DNA of 64,000 nucleotides. Source: Brasenia schreberi (Eukaryota > Streptophyta > Magnoliopsida > Nymphaeales > Cabombaceae). Position numbers and translations under genes: made by a program. Under the pieces are notes generated by a model. It did not search any database. It saw only the letters and a program-made list of their open reading frames with translations, and was not told where the DNA came from. The stretch spans positions 13,889,001 to 13,953,000 of the forward strand of contig JAYKKT010000073.1 of assembly GCA_036023115.1 (NCBI GenBank). The letters are read 5' to 3'. This document shows, in pieces, positions 38,056-64,000 of this stretch (its first letter is position 1; the number at the start of each line of letters is the position of its first letter).

Positions 38056-38435
38056 TAAGTGTGGTGAAGAAAGAACTAATTTTTTGGTAAGTTTGTAATT
38101 TGAAGTATCTCACTCCCAACCTAAGGGGGGTGTTTAAGAATGTGATATGATTGATGATTTTGTGTTAGTTAGGCAGTTTTTTTTTATATTTTGGTATTAC
38201 TGTAATTACCCACGGTACTAAGGGCATTTTTTTATGTTGACTAGGACTAATACACCTTGTAATCGAAAAAAAAATTCTTATTAAAAGAGAGAGTGGGGGC
38301 TCGATTGGAGGGGTGCCTTCCCCTCCGATCTCACACATTTTTCCTATGTTTTTTTTTTTTATTGTTGGGTGGCAGTATCTCACACAGTTATGTAGTTTCC
38401 CTGCCATTTCACAACAATTTTTTCATTTCTCCATG

Positions 38436-38753
38436 ATGTTTTATGGACCTGGAGGGCCTTATGCTTTATTCGCGGGCAAAGATGCCTGCAGGGCTCTTGC
38501 AAAGATGTCCTTTGAGGAGAAGGATTTAATCGGTGTCCTCGAAGGCCTTGGGGCATTTTAGCTTGATGCTCTGCAGGACTGGGAATACAAGCTTATGAGC
38601 AAATTTGTCAAGGTTGGGACCATTAAGAAGAAAGCTGAACCAACAGCGGAACCATCTGGAGCATCTGCTGCTACTGAGCCGGCAGAAACTCCAGTTGATG
38701 ATGAAAACCATAAGGAAGGTGCGCCCGCTGACCAGGAGGTTCATCAAGAATGA
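38436..38753 (+). pseudogene. Last exon of a membrane steroid-binding protein (MAPR, cytochrome b5-like)
   Basis: From 38436 the frame reads MFYGPGGPYALFAGKDACRA, then LAKMSFEEKDL, LEGLGAF, stop, LDALQDWEYKLMSKFVKVGT, an acidic tail rich in E and P, and TGA at 38751-38753. This is the second half of the cytochrome b5-like domain and the tail of plant MSBP/MAPR proteins, which are membrane-anchored heme/steroid-binding proteins of the ER and plasma membrane. In the family GAF-stop is normally PFEL, so the TAG at 38559-38561 replaces a GAG codon. The bases before ATGTTT are CCATG, so no AG acceptor is visible. The LTR element ends 20 bp upstream, and no first exon is found. Two lesions and missing 5' parts make a pseudogene the best reading. 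Confidence 0.8.
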
Positions 38754-39840
38754 CGTTATTGATTTTGTTGCTATGAAAGGGTTGCGGAAGAGTGGTTCTT
38801 TGGGCCCTTTAATTCCCACATCTGTTTTAATGGCATTGTGTGTATTTTGTCTACAGGTTCTGTGCTTGTCTTATGCCATACATGTTGTGTCTGTATGAGT
38901 TCACATTAGATGGTACCTGATAGATACTTTATCCTTCATAGTAGATATTGTTGGGATTTGCTTTCACATGCATGGGGTGACTTTTCACTGATTGCTTTTA
39001 CTACCTTCACTAAGAATCTGGGTATGGAATTGATAACCAAGTTCTCCTCGCCTTGTCATCGTTCATTGGACGCGGTTGTGTAGCTTTGCAATTTGGATAT
39101 CATTGAACAGCTGTTTCTCATCTTTTTGGATACGAGAGTAAACCTGTAAGTGCATACTTCTTTTAATGTATAAAGTAGAAGCTTCAATTGCATGCACTTA
39201 AAGGTTCATGGTATACTATTTTGAGAACATTGCATCGCATGATTTTTGGCTGAAGAATTTTATGAGGATTCTTGCCAAGTTCTCTGTGTGATCGACCATG
39301 ATACTACTCTGCTTGCTCATCATCAGGGGCATGATTTCTGCATGATGCCAAGAGAAGATCCTGATTTTCATGGGGATTGAGGGATAGGGAATCGGATTTC
39401 ATCAATATGCAGAAATCATTTCATGCATTAAATCGTTGGTTGAACTCTTCTCTTCATTCTCATCAAGAATAACGTTTTGGGGCTATATTTGTTTGGGTAA
39501 ACTTTCATCATAACTGCAAGTTTCAAATAGCGAGGTAGGAAACGTCGTACCCTTAAATATATACCTAAATATAAGTTTGATTGCAACTGTCATGGTTTGC
39601 AGTGTTTTTTTTAATACCATCGGTTATAGCATGCTTAGCTGAAGACGAGTTGGTTGAGTATGCAGAAAACCTAAGTACATCCGGATTAAGATCTGGTGGC
39701 TCCGGTTGCATCCGGATTAGGATCTGGACCCGGAAGCATTCGGACCCAGCCCACGTTCGGGTCGTGCAGAATAGGAGGGGATTACCCGATCTGCTGCGGC
39801 GCCTGTGCACTGAACTTCCCTCTTTAAAGACTCACCAGGT
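38754..39840. other. Spacer between the MAPR exon and CDKD
   Basis: The first few hundred bases may be former 3' untranslated sequence of the MAPR gene. Near 39680-39770 CCGGATTAGGATCTGG-type words repeat, perhaps part of an unbounded small transposon. No gene seen. Confidence 0.4.
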
Positions 39841-39841
39841 G

Positions 39842-39844
39842 GGT

Positions 39845-39903
<59 letters not shown>
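39842..39903. repeat. (GT)n(GA)n microsatellite upstream of CDKD
   Basis: About 14 GT units followed by about 17 GA units, ending 286 bp before the CDKD start codon. Such runs are common in plant promoters and leaders and may influence transcription, but nothing here proves a role. Confidence 0.95.
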
Positions 39904-39908
<5 letters not shown>

Positions 39909-40188
39909 GTTGGACACCCCAAGCGATCGCGAATTCTAGGACGAGGCTTCGGTTGAGATGTCTTTGTCTCCTTCAGAACTCAAATTCGAGGGTTTTTTAA
40001 TCTGATTCTTCTTATTCGTACGCTTGTCCTCGAATGGGACGTCGTCTCTCGAAAGAATGAGAGAGAAGGAAGGGAGGAGAGGGCTTACGCTTTCACAGTA
40101 GACACTGCGAAATCGCTCGTCGAGACGAAGGAAATCCTAAAGAAGCCACTATTTTATTCACGGAACACGCGTGAGGTTCTGTGTAATA
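39904..40188 (+). promoter_or_regulatory. Probable CDKD 5' leader with three short upstream frames
   Basis: If transcription begins at or before the microsatellite, the leader contains three short ATG frames: 39904-39939 (MALDTPSDREF), 39958-40005 (15 codons plus stop) and 40034-40060 (8 codons plus stop). All end before the main ATG at 40189. They could dampen translation of the kinase. The transcription start is not visible in sequence, so they may lie outside the mRNA. Confidence 0.4.
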
Positions 40189-57993
<17,805 letters not shown>

Positions 57994-59040
57994 ATCCATT
58001 CCACAACCACGTAAAGTCATATATTGTCCATTGACAGCCTGCTTTTCAAAATCGGGAAGTAGGCTTAAGATTGATTCTCCACACATGAATTATCCCCTTC
58101 ACATGTGGAGGCAGTGTTCTTGCTCAGGGACATAAGAAGAAAGAGCACGTGTATTCTCCCATGTCAATTGTAGAAACGGCACAGAAGGATTACCATCTCC
58201 TACAGATTAAGTTTATTTTTCTTGATTTCTGGTACAATTGTTTCAATCATATTGAGTTGATATATGCTGACTTAGGTCGCCTCTTTTGGAGTGTGTTGGG
58301 GATAATTCTAGTTTTCCAGTTATGGTTTTTACTAATTTTCAATGTAATATATGTAAAGCTGGAAAGGTGACCAGCAATTTTTGTGCTTGCATGTTTGTGT
58401 TGGTGCTTTTTGATTATTCATCTATTTGTTAATGCTACTAAATACTTCATTGGAAACTCTTCTTCATGTGGGTTTTGGTTTTCCTGTTACTTTGAAATGC
58501 TTGTGATGCTTCTTGGGTCCCTAGAGGATGGCCATGACATTCTTCTTGTGTAGACACGCTCAAAAAAGGTGGAGATTTCTTAAATAGGCACAAATTATGC
58601 CTGATATGGCATGCTTACTTTTTCTCCTGTAATGTTTTAAAATACCTAAACTGATCTCCTCTAACAAGATGTTGGCAGTAGGCCATCAGTTTTTTTGTTG
58701 AGTGTTTATTTCAACATTCAGCTACGATTGAGGCCAAAATGGCTGAATTCTTACATTCTATAGCCTGACATTCGGCCTTTGGTTAAGAATGCGCTTAGGC
58801 TAGATGTTTGACATGTTACTCGGCATTCGACATTTTAGCTTTGGTTAAGTTCTAGTCTTAACTAGTTGAGCGTGGACTTTCACCATCTTAGCATCTTCGC
58901 ATTCCGTGAAGACCTAATTTAAGGTTATGTATTGTTAGAAAAGCAAATTTGAAACATAGCATGATTAAGAGGGGGGAGACCTGCTCTTTAAACTTTTTGG
59001 AAGAAATCAGTTTTAAAGGCCGGAAAGTACACAAAAAAGG
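57994..59040 (+). other. CDKD 3' untranslated region and following spacer
   Basis: The first few hundred bases after the stop should contain the 3' untranslated region. I cannot place a polyadenylation site with confidence. Beyond about 58380 nothing recognisable. Confidence 0.45.
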
Positions 59041-59049
59041 AGGGTCTCA

Positions 59050-59460
59050 AATCACTACCTTATTGCATACCAACTTGCTTGATGGCAGTTTCCCCGCCGA
59101 TGATTCTGGCAGGTTGCCTCATTCACCAAATGGGTGGGTGGATGATCGCCCAATAGCTAGATGGTGTGGCTGGTTATTTTGCATCAACTGGGAGGCTACA
59201 TACTGCTCTTTGGACCAATCGCGGAACTTGCAAGTTTAACGCCCAAGACAGGCGACCAAACTGCCTGCACCGCCCGCATCTACCCCGAGTCCGGCTTGTT
59301 CGGTGTCCCCCTCACATCCCAGCCCTACAACGAGATAGCCGGAGGAGTTGATCCAAAGTCCCGGAGAATCCTACTCCGTCCCTACTTATTCACCCGCCCA
59401 GGAGAAGCATCAACTGCTGCTCCAAACCGATATGTCCAGTGTACACGCAAAGTGTAAGTG
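59050..59460. other. GC-richer block, unrecognised
   Basis: Markedly less AT-rich than its surroundings. Frames 58949-59239 and 59161-59457 (containing TGDQTACTARIYPESGLFGV and TSQPYNEIAGGVDPKS) are open but match no family I know. Neither strand gives a convincing splice model. Confidence 0.3.
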
Positions 59461-60103
59461 CAAATGGTAGGGCGCTGACTTTCATGACACAGGTGGTGAC
59501 TTCGGCTCTGGGGGCATGCATGTCTGTGTAAGGCTACGGCCTTGACTTAATCCAACACCTTATGGCACGATCTTGCAACCAAAGAGGAAAATCCTTCAAT
59601 TTCAAGTCATTTGTTCCTTTGCATTTCCATCTTGTTTGATAGTGTCCCATGTCTTTGATCAACAAAATTCACATCTATCATTCTCCCATTAAGGTCATTG
59701 CTTTTGTGACATCTCCGGATCGAATTCAGTTAGTTTTGGTTTTTCCAAAAATTTTATGGTTTGTAGCTGAAAAAATGAAGTTCTATCCTGCTAGACACGC
59801 TCTATGCTCTATTAAGGATCCACCCACTTGAGAAAACCATCATCCCATTCTAAACTCAGTTCTTAAAACATATGGTTCAAAAGTCTATTTATGTCGAATG
59901 AATAATACCACTAAATCCAGCTTTTGAAACTAACGAAGAAGATTGATCCTATGAAGGCTTGATATTATAGAAATCTTTTGATATAACAGGCTCGTTCATC
60001 CATTGTGACCAAAGTGGAGTAGTGAATTCTGTTTGAAGACACTGATAGTTAACTGTTGAATCTGTCAATGTGAAACAAAATCCGAATCCATGGGCTTAGG
60101 GGT

Positions 60104-60943
60104 GTTTGATTACGAGGCCTAACCCGCAGAACTGAAACTGTAGGCCCAGTTTACCTCATAATTAAACATGGGCCTTCACACTAGAATGTGGAATCACTTT
60201 TTACTCAATTTTGAAGCTCCTAAGAGTGGGTTGCTGGAACTGCCCCCCCTGTGACAGTTCCGTAGGTCCTGAAGGGTGTGTTTGATAGAAAGTTCCAAGT
60301 GGGTTAGAACTTCAATTTTAGGTATTGCGGTGGAAGTTCACGAATTGTGGATGGAGGTGGAACTGTATTTTCATGGAACTGATTTTTGTCAAAAGTATGA
60401 CTCATATGAGAGAGTGGGCCACAAGAGTTGGACCCAAGCTACGGTTCTTCCCCTGGTCAATACCTTTTCGACCTAGGGTTCTTCCTTCTGCCAAAAGAAA
60501 CCTTTGATCTCTCTCTCGATTGCCCTTTCCAAGCTGTCGTTCTTTCCTCTATCAGACAAAACCTTTGACGTCTCTCTCCCCTAATTGCCATTCTTTCTTG
60601 CTTGTTCTTCTCACGGCCGAACAACGATGCTATGTCAAACGGTTCAAGTTGTTTTTTGGTTCCTTCATTTTCCTTCATTTTTCTTTCATTTTCCTCTTCT
60701 TTTTCTTCCTTATTTGTTGCATGTTGTATTTTTTATTTGTCATCCTCTTAAGGTTTATTGGAGGGAGAAATTCAGTAGGACGAGCGTAGCAACGAAACTC
60801 TTGATCCCAATTGTCAGTTCCATATGCAAATCAAACATTATGGTTCCATGGAACCATTGTTACAGTTGCATATGAGTCCAGGCCTGTAGTTCCAGTACCA
60901 CGGCCCTGAAACTACGAATCAAACACACGTCAAACACCTCCTA
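60104..60943. mobile_element. Possible MITE with GGTGTTTGA-type inverted ends
   Basis: TTAGGGGTGTTTGA on the left and, reversed, TTAGGAGGTGTTTGA on the right suggest terminal inverted repeats. A second inner pair, TGTGTTTGAT near 60282 and ATCAAACACA near 60917, may be nested or part of the same palindromic structure. Such ends recall PIF/Harbinger-type elements, but the expected 3-bp direct duplication is not clear. Confidence 0.4.
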
Positions 60944-61317
60944 ATGGTTATTGTGCAAACAACTCTCATGACGTTGGAATGAAAGGTTCTCCCGCCATAG
61001 GGGCTCACCGGTTCTCTGCCCCAGCTTAGAACCAATTGTTTTTGAACCATTGCTTTCAATAGCGTAGGCTACGAACCTTTTGCACATTTGGTCTTAATTG
61101 CTTACATGACAAGTTATAAGAAAAGCGAGCCACCTTTATGATCAACCAAACTTCGTCAATTCTCTTTTAGCAAGATTTGGTGGCCCCATCTATTTCAATA
61201 TTTCGGCCAGGTCGTGTACCCAGAGAATTAGCTAACCTGGCAGGTTACTCGACTCCACAAAATTCACGGTGTGAGTTCGATTCTTAGACATGGCAAGATA
61301 TAAAAAATAAATGAAAA

Positions 61318-61764
61318 TATTATTTTTATAAGATTTTTAATGAAAATAAAGATGTTAGTATTAGTTTAGGAGAGTTAGTCAAATAAGAAAAGTATATAAA
61401 CCATAATTTTTACCGACATATTCAAAAGAATGAAGTCAAAGAGGCTCTTAAACATATCAAAGGTGGTAAATCGGTAGGACCAAACAATATTCCTATAGAA
61501 GTTTGGAAAAATCTAGGAGAAAGAGGAATCACTTGGCTCACAAGACTATTTAATGAAATATGGAGAAATCAAAAGATGCTCGAGGAATGAAGAGTGAGTA
61601 CACTTATACCCATATATATAAGAAGAAGGGAGACATTTAGAATTATGTGAATTATTGGGATATCAAGTTAATGAGCCATACTATGAAATTATAGGAAAAA
61701 ATTACCGAACGTAGGTTAAGATAAGTATTGAGTAATACTTAATTTTAAGTGATTCACCTTTTGA
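61318..61764 (+). mobile_element. Internal fragment of an old RTE LINE
   Basis: The + strand carries the block equivalent to EVKEALKHMKSGKSVGPDNI PIEVW and LMSHTMKLWE, decayed. Both ends of the LINE are missing, and it stops near the word for the IHLL block. A GATACGATAC-type repeat begins immediately after. Confidence 0.8.
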
Positions 61765-62700
61765 AACCAATGTTATAAAAACTGTATCGATGCCCGTATA
61801 TTGATACCGTACGATACAATACTTAATTTTTTTATTAAAAAAAGTAAAAATTAAAATTAATGAACAAAACATGTATAACACAATGAAGAAACATGAATAC
61901 TATAACAAAAACATCTCCATAACAAGGCCAAAAGCATCCATAAACCATAATTTCATATTCCATATTCTATAATCCATAGAATCCATATCATTAGGCATTA
62001 ACTATTAGGTAACGTGACCAAGATAATGAATAGTGAATACAAAAGGGGTTTAACTTAATAAACAACAAAGTTACAAGTACAACTTACAATCATCAAAGAT
62101 GAAAACGTTACAAAGTTACAAATAAAAGTTAAAAGTTAAAAACAAATTACAATAATCAACAAAAGCATTATAATCAATGTAGTCAAGATCTCTACTATCA
62201 TGATCATGATCATCATCTCCTCCATCTTCTTCCTCTATAATAAGATCTGCCCATCTAACACCTTCGACTTCATTTACATCATCTCCAACTCTAAGTTCTG
62301 CTTCGGCTTAGAGTGTCCTCCAGTTTTCATCGTGAGGGTACTCCTCCTCTTTGACCTAATCGACAAGAATATCAACATTTTCATAACTCAACGGGTTATA
62401 TGGCACCTTCATTGTCATTCTTGCATCTTTTTGCATTTTCTTGCAAAGAAAGAATATTCAAATTATAAAGAATATCAAATATAATATAGCTACATCAAGC
62501 ATTCATTATTAATAAGATTAAGAAAGAAGTCAATAACTAGGCAACAACAAACAATATATATTTTCTAATTATTTCCTTTGCCTTAACTTCATGTTATTGG
62601 CAACATATACCAAATCACGCAGTCGAGCTGTGTTGTTCGACGTGTATCGCATCGTGTATCATTTTGGTCCATGATATAGGCATATCTTATCCTACTTTAA
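61765..62700 (-). mobile_element. Probable hAT-type fragment bounded by GATACGATAC-type words
   Basis: The left side contains TGTTATAAAAACTGTATCGA followed by GATACCGTACGATACAATAC. The right side has GTATCGCATCGTGTATCATT in roughly inverted sense. In between, the - strand of about 62140-62350 reads ELRVGDDVNEVEGVRWADLI IEEEDGGDDDHDHDSRD, an acidic tail like that found at the C-terminus of plant hAT transposases. Exact ends are not resolved. Confidence 0.4.
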
Positions 62701-62929
62701 TATTAAAAAATTATAAAAAATTATTAAAAAAATAAAAAAATATTAAAAAATCCAAAAAATAAAATAATTAGAAAAAATATGATAATTACAAAGAATTTAT
62801 ATAATGTAAAGTTTAGTACATATTGATCATTCACCATTAAATAATTGAAAAAATTACATATTTTGAAGCAAAAAATGAAATACATTTACATTTACATATT
62901 GTAACGAGGATCATCAACTAAATAATCTT

Positions 62930-64000
62930 CTTTTCCTTGCTAAAGATTTTCACCACCTTTTGCTTCAAAATCAAAATCTTAATCTCCTTAATGATGTTAT
63001 TACGCTCCTTCCAAATTAATCCATGCAATGTCTTCTTCAGTTATGAGTAAATTTTCTTCGTTATCTTCCATAATTCACTCATCTAATATATCAAAATTAT
63101 CCAAACTTATTGGATAAGATTGGTTTTCATCTCTATTTACCTTTTTTAATTGCCTACAAGAAAGAAAAATAAGTAATTAGTAAATAACATTAACAATTGA
63201 AGTCAAATAAAATATTGAATTGAATATTTAAGTAGTAACTAATACAAGATTATCTTTGGAGAAGCCACATGTTACATTTGTATGAATGTATTCAAAGACA
63301 CTCCAATTCCTTTCACAACTCATTGCACTAGAGGTTTGACTCAAAATTCTTAATGAAAAATCTCTAAGGTTTGAGCAATCACTTCGAAACTTATTCCACC
63401 AAACGTACGTAGAAAAAGACAAATATTAGGGACTTAATCCATAATAATATAAGATTTAAGAAACTTAAATAATAATATAAATAATTTACGTAGGTGCATA
63501 TTAGTGCAATTGCGAATTGCTACAAGCAAACCTATTAAGTAAAGAGCATTATCATAGATTTCTATCTCTCGATGTATAGCATATACTCTACTCTCATCAG
63601 GGACTAATTTGTTTATACAATAAATGATGCCTCGATTAATCTCACCGTCCCTTTTAAAGCTTGCTAAGTACCTGAATATTGAGTTTAGGTAATATCCTGT
63701 TGCATGAATAGACTGATATAATTGTTTCTTCCATCTGTTATCTATAATATTTCACATGAGCACATAATCCATCTTTCTTCCATTAAAATTATTTATAATG
63801 GCTTCTTTTGCCCTATCCATGACCTAATAAAGGTAGCTCATAAATGGTTTCTCCTTGCTATCAACCAATCTCAAAACCTTCACTAAAGGACATTTAATCC
63901 TCAATAGCCTAACACATGCATTCCAAAATGTACTCTTAAAGACTGTCTATAAAATCTCATTCAATTTTCTGTTTCTTCTATTTTAAGGCAACTCTGCAAA
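62930..64000 (-). pseudogene. hAT transposase, C-terminal two-thirds, running off the window
   Basis: On the - strand from 64000: STFWNACVRLLRIKCPLVKV, LRLVDSKEKPFMSYLY, VMDRAKEAIINNFN, IIDNRWKKQLYQSIHATGYY LNSIFRYLASFKRDGEINRG and NKLVPDESRVYAIHREIEIY. Across a probable intron (about 63425-63500) it continues WWNKFRSDCSNLRDFSLRIL SQTSSAMSCERNWSVFEYIHTN, the dimerisation motif of hAT transposases. It ends with PISLDNFDILDE and ITEEDIAWINLEGA near 62960. In-frame stops after SYLY, YVLM and LDE show that it is dead. The DNA-binding N-terminus would lie beyond the right edge. Confidence 0.85.

Larger units (their letters stand above)
34367..38070 (-). mobile_element. Compound LINE insertion bounded by one 15-bp target duplication
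   Basis: TAAGTGTGGTGAAGA occurs at 34367-34381 and 38056-38070. Between them lie two LINE segments in the same orientation with no duplication at their joint: a 3' fragment (34381-34807) and a near full-length copy (34809-38055). The insertion interrupts the zinc-knuckle coding region of the host LTR element. The sequence on the right resumes as KCGEE.TNFLV. Confidence 0.85.
32344..38416 (+). mobile_element. Non-autonomous LTR retrotransposon (gag-like, no pol) hit by a LINE
   Basis: A left LTR ends in TTTCACAACA at 32644 and is followed at once by a primer-binding site, TAGTATCAGAGCC (32645-32657). A right LTR starts after the purine tract CTAAGGGGGG (38121-38130) and runs from TGTTTAAGAA (38131) to TTTCACAACA (38416). 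The two LTRs share GCCTTCCCCTCCGATCTCA and other words. Without the LINE insertion the interior is only about 1.8 kb. It shows a PPR fragment and, near 34355, a zinc-knuckle start HCYKCGE typical of gag, but no protease, integrase or reverse transcriptase. The left LTR start (about 32344) is estimated by alignment. Confidence 0.7.

Noticed and set aside
39581..40000. 139-codon + strand frame just upstream of CDKD
   Set aside because: It crosses the GT/GA microsatellite (Val-Cys and Arg-Glu runs) and has no homologous features. The real N-terminus starts at 40189.

Overview
This is a repeat-rich, AT-rich nuclear window from a flowering plant. The evidence is a spliced plant CDKD-type kinase gene with GT-AG introns, plus layers of RTE-clade LINEs, Ty1/copia and Ty3/gypsy retrotransposon remains and hAT-type DNA transposons. 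There is no sign of bacterial, plastid or viral organisation. The species cannot be fixed from sequence alone; a non-grass angiosperm with long, transposon-filled introns is the best description.

Only one gene looks intact: a cyclin-dependent kinase D (CDK-activating kinase) on the + strand. It has seven exons between 40189 and 57993 and encodes 420 residues. Its introns hold most of the 41-58 kb interval. Intron 4 (8.9 kb) carries a decayed copia element (45328 to about 53480). That copia was hit by a + strand LINE, which was in turn hit by a nearly full-length - strand LINE (45980-49292). Three further host-gene traces are broken or doubtful: a WASH1-like WAHD-domain gene on the - strand (17635-18523, four exons, apparent frameshift), the last exon of a membrane steroid-binding/MAPR protein (38436-38753, in-frame stop and no visible splice acceptor), and PPR and RRM fragments carried inside transposons.

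Layout. 1-1975: old + strand LINE. 2.9-3.2 kb: small hAT-like MITE. 7.0-14.3 kb: solo LTR and a LINE cluster rearranged by a 1.7 kb inversion. 14.76-15.43 kb: hAT-like element carrying an RRM fragment. 17.6-18.5 kb: WAHD gene. 22.9-25.7 kb: old LINE and a - strand copia. 26.5-28.5 kb: gypsy remnant. 32.3-38.4 kb: gag-only LTR element with a PPR fragment, itself hit by a two-part LINE insertion. 38.4-38.75 kb: MAPR exon. 40.2-58.0 kb: CDKD. 61.3-64 kb: LINE fragment and hAT transposase remains running off the right edge.

One RTE-type LINE family, ending in (GTT)n, accounts for at least a dozen insertions, from about 45 bp to about 3.3 kb. Target-site duplications can be read directly for many of them. 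They allow the order of events to be worked out, including an inversion that split one element and two insertions that look like joins of two LINE templates. I found no tRNA, rRNA, CRISPR array or new multi-gene system. The most interesting material is the LINE integration record and the captured or decayed host genes.
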